Below, piece by piece: positions 1 through 9,674 of a DNA stretch of 64,000 nucleotides. Every line of letters starts with the position of its first letter. The first letter of the stretch is position 1. Source of the stretch: an uncultured Oleiphilaceae bacterium. GTDB lineage: Bacteria; Pseudomonadota; Gammaproteobacteria; Pseudomonadales; Oleiphilaceae. The DNA lies in NCBI GenBank assembly GCA_913060665.1, contig CAJXUY010000004.1, forward strand, positions 1 through 64,000, written 5' to 3'. Below the pieces are notes generated by a model. It worked only from the letters and a program-made list of their open reading frames with translations. It did not search any database and had not been told where the DNA came from. The translations under genes were made by a program, and so were the position numbers.

Positions 1-169
1 CTGTCAACCCTTTTTTCAGCCCCTTCGCGATAATCATTTAACGATTAATCCGAAGTGCTTGAGCCAACCTAAGTCACGAAAATAAAACACCAAAAAAGTT
101 ATCTTATTTCAACATCTTAGCCTTCTACCAACACCCTGTATTCCAGAGCCTTCTGCAGAAGAGGAGCGC

Positions 170-197
170 ATTATATAGCGTTTAGGTTTGAGGTCAA
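170..197 (-). promoter_or_regulatory. Stable-RNA-type promoter reading left out of the window
   Basis: On the minus strand a TTGACC -35 box (192-197) and a perfect TATAAT -10 box (170-175) are 16 bases apart, followed by a GC-rich discriminator GCGCTCC. This is the design of stringently controlled rRNA/tRNA promoters. A further TTGACA lies at 2-7 on the same strand, with its -10 outside the window, as in tandem rrn P1/P2 promoters. In Pseudomonas an rRNA operon lies beside pssA, which fits. The transcribed gene is not in the window, so rRNA identity is inference. Confidence 0.6.
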
Positions 198-262
198 TAG
201 CTCGTCACTCATTATTCTCAATTATTTTAATGACAACAAAACAAACTAACCCACCAAAACCT

Positions 263-1093
263 CTAAGCAGCCCGCCCCTTTCGTAAAATAGCCTGAAACG
301 GCCCCGACAATGCATAGATCAGAAAGCTAATTAGTAAAACAGTAGCGGGGTCATAAGCGACAACAGAAATAACAAGAACAACAATTAGAATTGCCGTGAA
401 CGGAACCCTTCGCCTTAAATCCAAATCCTTAAATGAATAGTAGCGAATATTGCTTACCATCAATATTCCCGCACCCGCTACCACAACAAGCATTAATAAT
501 GCAGAAAATGTAGAGTCCGCTAAAGCATGGATATGATATATCCATATTAAGCCTGCAACGACACCCGCAGCAGCAGGACTAGGTAAACCAACGAAATAAC
601 GACTATCAACCGAGCCGATCTGGGTATTAAAACGAGCCAATCGTAAAGCTGCACCCACCACCAAAATAAAGGTACCAATCCATCCCAAGTTACCTAATGC
701 ATTTAAATTTAATGAAAACGCCACTAATGCAGGAGCTACACCAAAAGCAACCATGTCAGCCAAGCTGTCATACTGCTCACCAAATTTACTCTGAGTATTC
801 GTCATTCGGGCAACACGCCCGTCCAAGCCGTCAAGTATCATAGAAATAAAAATAGCGATTGCTGCTTTGTCAAAATCACTATTCATACCCGCAACAATGG
901 CATAAAAGGCTGAAAACAGAGATGCAGTTGTAAATAGATTAGGAAGTAAATAGATACCTTTTTTTCGAATTAGCGACCCACCCACTACCTCCTCTTCGAT
1001 TACTTCAGCCCCCATCTCATCAGAATGAGAGCCATTAAGCTGCACACTTGCGTCTATTGAATCTTCTTCCGATGAATCACGATGCTCACTCAT
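263..1093 (-). CDS. pssA: CDP-diacylglycerol-serine O-phosphatidyltransferase
   Basis: Makes phosphatidylserine from CDP-diacylglycerol and serine in the inner membrane, the committed step to phosphatidylethanolamine. The CDP-alcohol phosphotransferase signature is complete: DGLDGRVAR, eight residues, then G-x3-D-x3-D (GEQYDSLAD). It is followed by several hydrophobic segments. A charged acidic N-terminal tail of about 45 residues precedes the conserved RKKGIYLLPNLFT block, as in the Pseudomonas-type enzyme. I chose the ATG at 1093 (MSEHRDSSEED, 276 aa), with an AAAGGT about nine bases upstream. A GTG at 1120 in frame is the alternative. It lies downstream of ilvBN but behind a terminator, so it probably has its own promoter in 1094-1212. 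Confidence 0.93.
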   Translation of the reverse strand: MSEHRDSSEEDSIDASVQLNGSHSDEMGAEVIEEEVVGGSLIRKKGIYLLPNLFTTASLFSAFYAIVAGMNSDFDKAAIAIFISMILDGLDGRVARMTNTQSKFGEQYDSLADMVAFGVAPALVAFSLNLNALGNLGWIGTFILVVGAALRLARFNTQIGSVDSRYFVGLPSPAAAGVVAGLIWIYHIHALADSTFSALLMLVVVAGAGILMVSNIRYYSFKDLDLRRRVPFTAILIVVLVISVVAYDPATVLLISFLIYALSGPFQAILRKGRAA

Positions 1094-1212
1094 AGGTAAT
1101 ACGACCTTTCTTATTAGCACTTAAAGACAATATAATAACACCAGAAAATCCATTTTGATAAACTATCAGATTAAACGTAGTTAAGTCTTCGCGAAATAAC
1201 CAAATAGCAAGC

Positions 1213-1252
1213 AAAAAAAAACACCCCCCAACTCGCAAAGAGTTGCAGGATG
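1213..1252 (-). terminator. Rho-independent terminator after ilvN
   Basis: On the minus strand a stem of about 13 pairs with one mismatch (CATCCT-G-CAACTC against GAGTTGGGGGGTG, loop TTTGC) is followed by a run of nine T. It sits just past the ilvN stop and separates ilvBN from pssA. Confidence 0.75.
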
Positions 1253-1296
1253 CCTTTAAATCGCTATAAAAAAGACAGTCTAGCCCTTAACATTCA

Positions 1297-1788
1297 CTAT
1301 AGGCTTAATACCTTTTCCCCTCTAGCAATACCAGAAACACCGGAACGGACAACCTCTAAAATACAGCTAGTACCGATAGTCTGAATAAACGCATCCAGCT
1401 TATCACTATTACCCGCAAGCTGAATGGTATAGACCGAACTAGTCACATCAACAATTTGCCCACGATATATATCAACTGTGCGCTTGATTTCAGCCCGCTG
1501 AGAACCAGCCGCCTTAAGCTTAATCAACATAAGCTCTCGCTCTATGTGCGTCCCTTCTGTCAAATCAACAAGCTTAACCACCTCAATCAGCTTATTTAAC
1601 TGCTTGGTAATCTGCTCTATCACTTTATCTGAACCTGTAGTGGTCACAGTCATTCGTGATAGCGTTGAATCCTCGGTAGCCGCCACCGTTAACGTTTCGA
1701 TATTATAATTGCGCTGTGAAAACAACCCAACCACTCGCGAAAGCGCTCCAGGCTCATTTTCAAGCAATACTGAGATTATACGGCGCAT
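1297..1788 (-). CDS. ilvN: Acetolactate synthase small (regulatory) subunit
   Basis: Regulatory partner of the large subunit; it binds valine and controls the first common step of branched-chain amino acid synthesis. The N-terminal ACT domain is clear (MRRIISVLLENEPGALSRV, then the FSQRNYNIETL block), followed by the C-terminal half typical of IlvH/IlvN. The length of 163 aa is standard. I chose ATG 1788 rather than the in-frame start at 1818, because the conserved N-terminus begins there and GAGGAC lies seven bases upstream, overlapping the end of ilvB. Only two bases separate it from the ilvB stop, so translation is probably coupled. Confidence 0.95.
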   Translation of the reverse strand: MRRIISVLLENEPGALSRVVGLFSQRNYNIETLTVAATEDSTLSRMTVTTTGSDKVIEQITKQLNKLIEVVKLVDLTEGTHIERELMLIKLKAAGSQRAEIKRTVDIYRGQIVDVTSSVYTIQLAGNSDKLDAFIQTIGTSCILEVVRSGVSGIARGEKVLSL

Positions 1789-1790
1789 TA

Positions 1791-3509
1791 TTAAGTCCTC
1801 TCCGTCTTGCTTAACCACATATCCTTCATTGAGCCTCGAGCAATTTGCATAGGATATACATGCTCATGCGGATCAACCATGACATTTATAAAGACCAGTT
1901 TATCTTTCATTGCGAAGGCTTTTTCAAGCGTAGGCTCAAGATCTTCAAGCTTTTCGACCGTAAGACCAATATGCCCATACGCTTCTACCAATTTCGTAAA
2001 ATCCGGTAAAGACTCCATGTACGATTGCGCGTGACGAGATTCATAGTTCATATCCTGCCACTGCTTAACCATCCCTAAAGACTGGTTATTCAACACCAAA
2101 ACCTTAACCGGAAGATCATACTGCTTGCAGGTGGATAACTCCTGAATATTCATCTGAATACTACCCTCCCCTGTCACACACACCACATCGTCATCAGGGA
2201 AGTTTAATTTAACACCCATTGCAGCAGGAAAACCAAACCCCATCGTTCCCAAGCCGCCTGAGTTAATCCAGCGATTAGGTTTATCGAATTTGTAATACTG
2301 TGCCGCAAACATTTGATGCTGACCCACATCAGAGGTCACAAAAGCATTCCCTTTTGTCACTTTATATAGCGCTTCGACTGCCTGTTGAGGCTTGATACCC
2401 TCGTCAGTCGTTACAAAGCGGCCGCCATGACACGCCCTCCACTCATCAATGTTTTTCCACCAAGAAGCCAGCGCATTCTTATCCGGGTCTTGCTTACTCT
2501 CTTTTATAAGTGCAAGCATTTCCTTAAGAACCGAGTCTACAGGCCCCACAATCGGAACATCAACCTCAACCGTCTTTGAGATGGATGCTGGATCGATATC
2601 AATATGAACAATACGAGCACCAGGGCAAAACTTATCAATCGCATTGGTTACACGATCATCAAAGCGCGCACCAATTGATACAATCAGATCTGCATGATGC
2701 ATGGCCATATTAGCCTCATAACTACCATGCATACCAAGCATACCAAGATGCTGTTTATCAGTTGCCGGATACCCCCCCAACCCCATCAATGTATTGGTTA
2801 CTGGATAGCCAAGCAGTTGAGCAAGCTCAACAAGCTTATCTGAAGCCTTGCCTAAAATAACACCACCACCGGCATACAAAACAGGACGTTTGGCAGCCAA
2901 AAGCATATCAACGGCCTTTTTAATCTGTCCAGAGTGACCCCTGACAACCGGATTATATGAGCGCAATTTCACCTTTTTAGGGTAAACATACTCATATCGC
3001 TCATTAGGCGTTGTCATATCCTTAGGGATATCAACAACAACTGGACCTGGACGGCCCGTCTGAGCCAAATAATAGGCTTTTTTAAGGATCTCAGGTATTT
3101 CAGAAGGATGTCGAACAGTCAGGTTATGCTTAACAACTGGCCTCGAAACACCCATCATATCTGTTTCTTGGAATGCATCTTCACCAATAAGTGTAGAGGG
3201 GACCTGCCCACACAACACAACCATCGGTATTGAATCAGTAAACGCTGTGGCGATGCCTGTTATAGTATTCGTAGCCCCAGGGCCAGACGTTACCAATACA
3301 GTTCCCGCCTTCCCAGTTGCCCGCGCATAGCCATCAGCCATATGCGTAGCAGCCTGTTCATGCCTTACTAAAATATGCTTTACTTTATCCTGACGGAATA
3401 ACGCGTCATAGATATGTAATACGGACCCACCTGGGTATCCATATATGTACTCAATGCCCTCGTCTTGTAAAAAACGGGCTATCATGTCAGCGCCAGACAA
3501 TAGCTCCAC
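1791..3509 (-). CDS. ilvB: Acetolactate synthase large (catalytic) subunit
   Basis: ThDP-dependent condensation of two pyruvates to acetolactate, or of pyruvate and 2-oxobutyrate, for valine/leucine/isoleucine synthesis. At 572 aa it is full length. The ThDP glutamate is in LVRHEQAATHMADGYARATG, the FAD/central domain follows, and the ThDP-binding motif runs from GEGSIQMNIQEL to LNNQSLGMV. The start is GTG at 3509 with GAGAGGG about ten bases upstream. It is first in an ilvB-ilvN operon. It is IlvI-like in sequence, so some annotators would call it ilvI. ilvC, which follows ilvIH in Pseudomonas, is not present here. Confidence 0.95.
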   Translation of the reverse strand: MELLSGADMIARFLQDEGIEYIYGYPGGSVLHIYDALFRQDKVKHILVRHEQAATHMADGYARATGKAGTVLVTSGPGATNTITGIATAFTDSIPMVVLCGQVPSTLIGEDAFQETDMMGVSRPVVKHNLTVRHPSEIPEILKKAYYLAQTGRPGPVVVDIPKDMTTPNERYEYVYPKKVKLRSYNPVVRGHSGQIKKAVDMLLAAKRPVLYAGGGVILGKASDKLVELAQLLGYPVTNTLMGLGGYPATDKQHLGMLGMHGSYEANMAMHHADLIVSIGARFDDRVTNAIDKFCPGARIVHIDIDPASISKTVEVDVPIVGPVDSVLKEMLALIKESKQDPDKNALASWWKNIDEWRACHGGRFVTTDEGIKPQQAVEALYKVTKGNAFVTSDVGQHQMFAAQYYKFDKPNRWINSGGLGTMGFGFPAAMGVKLNFPDDDVVCVTGEGSIQMNIQELSTCKQYDLPVKVLVLNNQSLGMVKQWQDMNYESRHAQSYMESLPDFTKLVEAYGHIGLTVEKLEDLEPTLEKAFAMKDKLVFINVMVDPHEHVYPMQIARGSMKDMWLSKTERT

Positions 3510-3991
3510 GGTAAATGACCCTCTCGTTTGCGTTTTTCGAAGAAACCACCAATCCAGGGAGCCTGAGAATCATTCTCTTATGAAGACTGATATCAGATAG
3601 ACATTACATACATAGCAAATCTTGAGAGGTTATCCCCTGATCATCTAAACCACCTTTTTAGCGATTTAGAACTACATTTTTTATCAAAATGACTGCCGTT
3701 AAACAAACTTCAACAACAATGCTATGCACGCTTCAACAATATTACTGCTCGGGGTTACCTGCTGTAGATACCCCCCTGATTTGGGCAACCGACAATTCTG
3801 ACACCAACTAAACAAGAGTCAATAGTAATTACTGTTTTCAACAAGAATATGTCGCATTTTCAACATATTCTCAGCCTTTTATAAGGTTTTATGTCTATAG
3901 TTAAGAAAATAGGACCTCACAAACTAAAGAGAGTGCACCTTAAATAAGGATGCATTAACATGGTTTCTATACTTTTAAATCATTACCAAAC
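3510..3991. other. Divergent intergenic region ilvB / DUF4124 gene
   Basis: A 482-base stretch without a gene, between ilvB (minus) and the DUF4124 gene (plus). It must hold both promoters. I see no leader peptide rich in Val/Leu/Ile and no classical attenuator upstream of ilvB. The only notable site is the GAGAATCATTCTC dyad at 3565-3577. Confidence 0.6.
3564..3578. promoter_or_regulatory. Fur-box-like dyad upstream of ilvB
   Basis: TGAGAATCATTCTCT contains a perfect 6-1-6 dyad (GAGAAT-C-ATTCTC) resembling the 7-1-7 Fur consensus TGATAATnATTATCA. It lies about 55 bases before the ilvB start. It could equally be a small leader hairpin. Confidence 0.3.
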
Positions 3992-4000
3992 GTGGATAAC

Positions 4001-4456
4001 ATGAAACTAAAGCACGCATTTATCATCGCTATTGCGATCTTTATATATTCAATGATGGCTAGCTCTGCCCATGCAGGCAAAGTTTACAAGTGGACCGACG
4101 AAAACGGCACCATTCATTACGGAGATAAGCGACCCGAAGGGACTAAAACTGAAACTCTCAAGGTAGAATCCAACTCATCGGCACCACGCCCCTCTCTAGA
4201 AGAGCAATTAAACAATCTTGAAGAAAAAGAAGAAAAAGAAAACCTAGTAAAGCAAGAACAAGAACAAGCTAAAGAAGCACAAGAACAAAATAAATTACGC
4301 TGCAATCAAGCTAAAAACAACCTACAAACCATCGAAAATAACGCTCGAATTCGCATAGAAGAAAATGGCGAGCTACGATACATGACACCTGAAGAAATCG
4401 CGAAAAAGAAAGAAGATATGAACAAAGTTATAGAAGAAGCCTGTAACCAGAACTAG
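4001..4456 (+). CDS. DUF4124 domain protein, exported
   Basis: Function unknown. The product has a signal peptide (MKLKHAF, a hydrophobic stretch, then SSAHA before GKVYKW). A DUF4124 domain follows directly (GKVYKWTDENGTIHYGDKRP). Behind it is a long, highly charged Glu/Lys/Gln-rich segment, probably coiled coil, from about residue 65 to 105, and one C-terminal Cys-bearing stretch. DUF4124 proteins are common periplasmic proteins in gammaproteobacteria, often with no assigned role. I chose ATG 4001 because it starts the signal peptide; a GTG at 3992 is in frame. The gene stands alone and ends at a bidirectional terminator. Confidence 0.85.
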   Translation: MKLKHAFIIAIAIFIYSMMASSAHAGKVYKWTDENGTIHYGDKRPEGTKTETLKVESNSSAPRPSLEEQLNNLEEKEEKENLVKQEQEQAKEAQEQNKLRCNQAKNNLQTIENNARIRIEENGELRYMTPEEIAKKKEDMNKVIEEACNQN

Positions 4457-4509
4457 ACGCACTAGAGTCTAGGCGCATATATACAGGTTTGATTTCAATT
4501 TAAAAACTA

Positions 4510-4535
4510 AAAGGGCCATAACGGCCCTTTTTTTT
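4510..4535. terminator. Bidirectional terminator
   Basis: GGGCC-ATAAC-GGCCC flanked by A-rich and T8 tracts. It lies between the convergent DUF4124 and YdcH-like genes and can serve both strands. Confidence 0.8.
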
Positions 4536-4785
4536 ATGCGGTTGCTTCTGCGTTTTTCAGCATTTGAAACATCTCATCCTTGAGCTTTAGACGATTTAGC
4601 TTTCGCCCTTCTAGATACTCATCGGTAGGGGTTTCAACACCGGTTTCGATTCTGTGAATCTCATGATCAACTTCATGGTAGGCTTCAAAAAGTTTTGCAA
4701 AATGAGCATTATTCATCTTCATTTCACGGATCTGCTCTCGATACTCTGGTAATTCATGGATAAGGTCATGTTTTTCTAATGTCAT
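4534..4785 (-). CDS. YdcH family (DUF465) small protein
   Basis: Small acidic, helical protein of 83 aa of the YdcH/DUF465 family, whose function is unknown. Family hallmarks are visible: HDLIHELPEYREQIREMK near the N-terminus, then the HYEVDHEIHRIE-like segment (here AYHEVDHEIHRIETG) and the closing LNRLKLKDEMFQML stretch. Heptad-like spacing suggests a helical hairpin. Its stop overlaps the bidirectional terminator, and its promoter must lie in 4786-4880, downstream of the clpB terminator. Confidence 0.85.
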   Translation of the reverse strand: MTLEKHDLIHELPEYREQIREMKMNNAHFAKLFEAYHEVDHEIHRIETGVETPTDEYLEGRKLNRLKLKDEMFQMLKNAEATA

Positions 4786-4881
4786 TGATTCTTCCTTTTA
4801 CTTATTAGGTATACGTGTTGATCTCACTCTTAGTTTGCACCCCTCAATTAATCCAAACCCTGATGGAGATCAATCCACCTA

Positions 4882-4905
4882 TAAAAAGCGCGGCAATTGC
4901 CGCGC
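4882..4905 (-). terminator. Terminator after clpB
   Basis: Perfect 9-bp-armed palindrome GCGCGGCAATTGCCGCGC (4888-4905) followed on the minus strand by five T. Confidence 0.85.
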
Positions 4906-4937
4906 GCTCCGCATTATTTGATTATAATCGTTACTAG

Positions 4938-7517
4938 CTAGCCCGCTTTGAACACAATAGCATCTTCTTCTACAACACCCCGAATACTATCTCCACGCCT
5001 AAACCGTCCCGAAAGAATATCTTGGGATAATGGATTCTCTACCCATTTCTGTATAGCTCTTTTTAGTGGGCGAGCCCCATAAACCGGGTCGTAGCCGGCT
5101 TCTGAAAGCCTACTCATTGCATCAATATTCATACTCAAGGTCATTTCCTGCTCGGCTAAGCGCGCATTCAATAGCTCTAGCTGTATTGCAGCAATACCTT
5201 GAATTTGCTCTGACCCCAGCGGATGAAAAACAACCACTTCATCAATACGATTAATAAACTCGGGGCGAAAATGCCCCCCTACAACCTCCATGACAGCATT
5301 TCGCATCTGGTCATACTGATCGTCTTCGCCTCCCATCGACTGAATAACATCAGACCCTAAGTTCGACGTCATCACAATCACCGTATTTCTAAAGTCAACA
5401 GTACGCCCTTGCCCATCGGTCAATCGACCATCTTCGAGTACCTGCAGCAGTATATTAAAAACATCAGGATGCGCCTTTTCAACTTCATCCAGTAATAAAA
5501 CAGAATAGGGCCGACGCCTGACGGCTTCGGTTAAATATCCCCCCTCTTCATACCCCACATAACCTGGAGGGGCACCAATAAGACGAGCAACAGAGTGCTT
5601 CTCCATAAACTCAGACATATCGATCCGAACCATTGCATCATCGGTATCAAATAGGAACGATGCCAGCGCTTTACACAGTTCAGTTTTACCCACGCCAGTG
5701 GGGCCAAGAAACAAAAATGAGCCATTAGGCCTATTAGGGTCAGCCAAGCCAGCCCTAGATCGCCTCACTGCATCAGAGACTGCCTTTACAGCCTCTGCCT
5801 GCCCAATTACACGATCGTGCAACTCTTCTTCCATCCGCAATAATTTATCGCGCTCGCCTTCCAGCATTTTCGAGACAGGTATGCCTGTCCACTTAGATAC
5901 AATTTCAGCAATTTCTTCATCTGTCACTCGATTGCGAAGCAGTGTCATTTCCATCATTTCCGCCTGACTCGCCATATCGAGTTGACGCTCCAGCTCAGGT
6001 ATTTTGCCATATTGAAGTTCAGACATTTTGGCTAAATCACCGCCGCGTCTTGCGGCCTCCAAATCAACCCGAGCCTGCTCCAGATCACTTTTTATCTTCT
6101 GCGAACCATGCAAAGCCGCTTTCTCTGTTTTCCAGATTTCCTCGAGATCGGCAAACTCTTTTTCAACAGTTTTAATCACTGCATCAATGTCGGCCAAACG
6201 CTGCCTTGAGGCTTGATCTGTCTCTTTTTTCAGTGCTTCACGCTCTATTTTTAGCTGAATAAGGCGCCGCTCAAGCCTATCGAGCGCTTCAGGCTTGGAG
6301 TCCATCTCCATACGAATCTGACTTGCCGCCTCATCAACTAGATCAATCGCCTTATCTGGCAATTGACGGTCTGTAATATAACGATGAGAAAGTTTAGCGG
6401 CTGCAATAATGGCTGCATCCGTTATTTCAACGCCGTGGTGAACTTCGTAACGCTCCTTCAACCCTCTTAAAATTGCGATGGAGTCTTCTACGTTAGGCTC
6501 TTCAACCAACACTTTTTGGAAACGTCGCTCAAGTGCCGCGTCTTTTTCAATATATTCACGATATTCGTTTAACGTAGTGGCGCCAACACAATGAAGCTCG
6601 CCTCGTGCTAACGCGGGCTTCAACATATTACCCGCATCCATCGAGCCTTCTGCTTTACCCGCGCCTACCATGGTGTGGATCTCATCAATAAATAAGATCA
6701 CCTGGCCCTCTTGCTTAGCCAAATCATTTAGCACACCTTTTAAACGTTCTTCAAATTCGCCTCTAAATTTCGCACCTGCAATCAATGCCCCCATATCCAA
6801 AGATAATACTCGTTTGTCTTTTAGACCTTCTGGCACCTCGCCATTAACTATTCGCTGAGCTAACCCTTCGACAATGGCTGTTTTGCCAACGCCCGGCTCA
6901 CCTATTAACACGGGGTTATTCTTACGGCGACGCTGCAACACTTGAATGGTGCGCCTAATTTCGTCATCACGACCAATTACTGGGTCTAACTTACCCTCTT
7001 CTGCACTCGCGGTAAGGTCAATAGTGAATCGCTCAAGCGCTTGCCTGTTTTCTTCTGCCCCCTGATCACTCACCGTTTCGCCCCCTCGCATTTGCTCTAT
7101 GGCACTTTCTAGCTGTCTTCGATCAACACCCGAGTCACTTAATAGCTTTCCTAGTACGCTTTTATCGTCAAGGGCCGCCAACAAAACCAACTCACTTGAG
7201 ATAAATTGGTCCTGCCGTTGTTGAGACAGCTTATCTGATTTATTTAGCAAACGTCCAAGGTCATTGGACATATGAATATCACCGTCACTACCCTGAACCT
7301 GGGGTAGCAATTCTATTTGCTGAGCAACATTGTTTCTAAAAGCAGGAACATCGACGTCCGACTGTCGAAGAAGCGTACTCACACTCCCTCCTTGCTGATC
7401 AAGCAAAGCCTGAATCAAATGGACAGGCTCGATGAAATTATGGTCTTTACCGATAGCAATTGATTGAGCGTCAGACAACGCTGTTTGTAACCGACTGGTT
7501 AGCTTATCCATTCTCAT
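4938..7517 (-). CDS. clpB: ClpB disaggregase chaperone
   Basis: Hexameric AAA+ ATPase that, with DnaK, pulls proteins out of aggregates after heat stress. It has 859 aa, close to the 857 of E. coli. Domain order: N-terminal Clp-N repeats (1-150), AAA1 with Walker A GEPGVGKT (about 206-213), the ClpB-specific middle coiled coil (about 410-530), AAA2 with Walker A GPTGVGKT, and a C-terminal domain with [12 protein letters not shown]. The start [19 protein letters not shown] aligns with the E. coli N-terminus. It is last in an rluD-pgeF-clpB run, with a sigma-32-like promoter in front. Confidence 0.97.
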   Translation of the reverse strand: MRMDKLTSRLQTALSDAQSIAIGKDHNFIEPVHLIQALLDQQGGSVSTLLRQSDVDVPAFRNNVAQQIELLPQVQGSDGDIHMSNDLGRLLNKSDKLSQQRQDQFISSELVLLAALDDKSVLGKLLSDSGVDRRQLESAIEQMRGGETVSDQGAEENRQALERFTIDLTASAEEGKLDPVIGRDDEIRRTIQVLQRRRKNNPVLIGEPGVGKTAIVEGLAQRIVNGEVPEGLKDKRVLSLDMGALIAGAKFRGEFEERLKGVLNDLAKQEGQVILFIDEIHTMVGAGKAEGSMDAGNMLKPALARGELHCVGATTLNEYREYIEKDAALERRFQKVLVEEPNVEDSIAILRGLKERYEVHHGVEITDAAIIAAAKLSHRYITDRQLPDKAIDLVDEAASQIRMEMDSKPEALDRLERRLIQLKIEREALKKETDQASRQRLADIDAVIKTVEKEFADLEEIWKTEKAALHGSQKIKSDLEQARVDLEAARRGGDLAKMSELQYGKIPELERQLDMASQAEMMEMTLLRNRVTDEEIAEIVSKWTGIPVSKMLEGERDKLLRMEEELHDRVIGQAEAVKAVSDAVRRSRAGLADPNRPNGSFLFLGPTGVGKTELCKALASFLFDTDDAMVRIDMSEFMEKHSVARLIGAPPGYVGYEEGGYLTEAVRRRPYSVLLLDEVEKAHPDVFNILLQVLEDGRLTDGQGRTVDFRNTVIVMTSNLGSDVIQSMGGEDDQYDQMRNAVMEVVGGHFRPEFINRIDEVVVFHPLGSEQIQGIAAIQLELLNARLAEQEMTLSMNIDAMSRLSEAGYDPVYGARPLKRAIQKWVENPLSQDILSGRFRRGDSIRGVVEEDAIVFKAG

Positions 7518-7617
7518 ATAGTTCCCCTAATAAGCGGACATTGATCCCTAACATCGAGCAAACGACATCCTCGAAATAAACATACTCAGCGCATGGGATT
7601 AATTAACATTAACTACT

Positions 7618-7646
7618 ATGTAAGGGCTTATAGAGCGAGTTTCAAG
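7618..7646 (-). promoter_or_regulatory. Sigma-32-like (heat shock) promoter of clpB
   Basis: On the minus strand CTTGAA (7641-7646), a 14-base spacer and CCCTTACAT (7618-7626) match the RpoH consensus CTTGAA-N13/14-CCCCATNT. The -35 box overlaps the stop codon of pgeF, so clpB can be induced separately from rluD-pgeF. Confidence 0.65.
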
Positions 7647-8406
7647 TCAACCAGATTAATGAAGCCATTCGTCCGGTTATGCCCGCTCGGCGATAGGAAT
7701 AGAATTGGGACTCATCGCGCCAGGTGCAGTACTCCCCACCATAAACATCTGTCACACCCATTAATTTTAGGCGAATGCGCGCGAGTAAATATAGATCTGC
7801 TAACCACTTCCCTTTGGTAGCGACATGAGGAACGAAAGCCTGCCTAGTCAATTGTGAGAACTCATCTGACATCGGAAGAGAGGTAAACGCATCAACCACT
7901 TCGTCCCCAACCTCAAAAGCCGATGGGCCAATGGCAGGCCCCAACCAAGCCGACACATTTAAAGGAAGTGGAAACGTACTCAGTGTTGCTTCAATTATGC
8001 CCGATGCTAGCCCCCTCCAGCCAGCATGAACCGCAGCCACTTGCCTTCCCCGCTTATCACAAAGTAATACTGGCAAACAATCTGCCGTCATAATCACACA
8101 AGCAGTATTTCGAATGCGTGTAAAAGAGGCATCAGCTTCTCTCACCACTCCATCGGTGCGGGCCTCACACGAAGCATTTCCGTGAACTTGGTTTAACCAT
8201 TGCAGACTCCCGTCTGGAAGCTGGCATTGCCTGGCGAGCTTTTGTCTATTTTTCTGAACATGACCAGAGCAGTCACCTACATGATCGCCTAAATTAAACG
8301 AATCATAGGGAGCAAGACTCACGCCACCTAGGCGGGTAGTGACCAGTGTCTGGACGTTGTTGGGCGCTGCCCATTGAGGGATAATAAAAGACTCATTGTG
8401 AGTCAC
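7642..8406 (-). CDS. pgeF: PgeF/YfiH family multicopper-oxidase-fold protein
   Basis: Peptidoglycan editing factor (YfiH), reported to keep L-Ser from replacing L-Ala in the stem peptide; family members also act as purine nucleoside phosphorylases or were called polyphenol oxidases. The metal-binding His/Cys set is visible in LNQVHGN, MTADCLPVLLC and VAAVHAGWRGLASGI. The length of 254 aa is normal. It starts with GTG at 8406 behind GAGGAG, three bases after the rluD stop, so it is translationally coupled to rluD. Confidence 0.92.
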   Translation of the reverse strand: MTHNESFIIPQWAAPNNVQTLVTTRLGGVSLAPYDSFNLGDHVGDCSGHVQKNRQKLARQCQLPDGSLQWLNQVHGNASCEARTDGVVREADASFTRIRNTACVIMTADCLPVLLCDKRGRQVAAVHAGWRGLASGIIEATLSTFPLPLNVSAWLGPAIGPSAFEVGDEVVDAFTSLPMSDEFSQLTRQAFVPHVATKGKWLADLYLLARIRLKLMGVTDVYGGEYCTWRDESQFYSYRRAGITGRMASLIWLT

Positions 8407-8409
8407 TCA

Positions 8410-9366
8410 TTACTCCTCAGCATGATGCTGTTTAAGCATCGCTAGTAGGTATACCATATCTTCTGGAAGATCGATCTCCCATGACATCTCCTTCCCACTT
8501 TCAGGGTGAATTAATGTCAGCTTCTTCGCATGCAATGCCTGTCGTTTAAAGTCCCGCACGGCATCAGCGACCTCTTCCGAAGCGCCTGCCGGCAACCGCA
8601 AACGACCACCATATACCGGGTCTCCAACAAGTGGATAATGCAGGTGAGTCATATGGACTCGAATCTGATGGGTGCGTCCAGTTTCAAGCTTAAGGCGAAT
8701 GTGAGTATGCGCTTCAAACCGCTCAACTAGTCGATAGTGAGTCACAGCAGGCTTGCCAAAGGGATGAACTGCCATTTTAATGCGGTTTTGTGGATGCCGA
8801 GCCATTGCCTGATCAACACAGCCACCTCCGGTCATCACGCCGGTAACTACTGCCTCATACTCTCTACCCATTGTACGAGTCTGCAACTGGTCCACAATTG
8901 AGGTGTGTGCAACTAACGATTTAGCCACTACCATTAACCCAGAGGTGTCTTTATCAAGGCGATGAACAATACCTGCCCGTGGCAATTTGGCTATATCAGG
9001 GTAATGATGCAGCAGCGCATTCACCAACGTGCCCGATGCGTGACCGGCCGCTGGATGAACAACTAAACCCGCGGGTTTGTTCAGTACAATAATATGATCA
9101 TCTTCATAAATAATATCAATGGTAATATCTTCTGCTTCCCAGCGTTCTTGCGACTCTATTTCAGCATGAACACTAACAACATCATTCGATGCCACCTTAT
9201 CTCTAGGCCTTACGACTTGACCGTTAACTTTAACGGCACCGGACTTTATCCACCCCTGAATACGTGAACGTGAGTGTTCAGGCATCAGCTCCGCCAACGC
9301 CTTATCAAGCCTTTGCTCTCCAAGAGATACAGGAATAATAAAATCTGCTTCTATAACTTCTGACAT
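8410..9366 (-). CDS. rluD: 23S rRNA pseudouridine synthase RluD
   Basis: Modifies the helix 69 uridines (1911/1915/1917 in E. coli numbering) of 23S rRNA. It has an N-terminal S4 RNA-binding domain (LDKALAELMPEHSRSRIQGWIKSGAVKVNG) and a RluA-type catalytic domain with the active-site Asp in GIVHRLDKDTSGLMVVAK. The length of 318 aa is typical. I chose ATG 9366; the codon before it is a TTG in frame. It is divergent from bamD, the same arrangement as in E. coli and Pseudomonas. Confidence 0.95.
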   Translation of the reverse strand: MSEVIEADFIIPVSLGEQRLDKALAELMPEHSRSRIQGWIKSGAVKVNGQVVRPRDKVASNDVVSVHAEIESQERWEAEDITIDIIYEDDHIIVLNKPAGLVVHPAAGHASGTLVNALLHHYPDIAKLPRAGIVHRLDKDTSGLMVVAKSLVAHTSIVDQLQTRTMGREYEAVVTGVMTGGGCVDQAMARHPQNRIKMAVHPFGKPAVTHYRLVERFEAHTHIRLKLETGRTHQIRVHMTHLHYPLVGDPVYGGRLRLPAGASEEVADAVRDFKRQALHAKKLTLIHPESGKEMSWEIDLPEDMVYLLAMLKQHHAEE

Positions 9367-9674
9367 CAATAGTCCTAATGTTGAGTATTACCACTAACCT
9401 GTGCGCTATCAGTCATATACGACAATAACGATAAACTCTAGAGCCATATTGAGAATATGACTACCATATGTCTGCATTTTAACGGGCGCGCGTGCCTTTT
9501 CATACCCCACGGCAAACCGGTTTTTCTATATGAGGTAATTCAACACCTATTCCAATAGGCTTAGTTATGAAATAATAGCCCGCCTAAAGACGTTTATCCT
9601 GTACTGGACAGCGATTAAAAGCGCCTCTCCAGAGACTACGTTAATTGTACTATTTCTACGGACACCCAATATTA

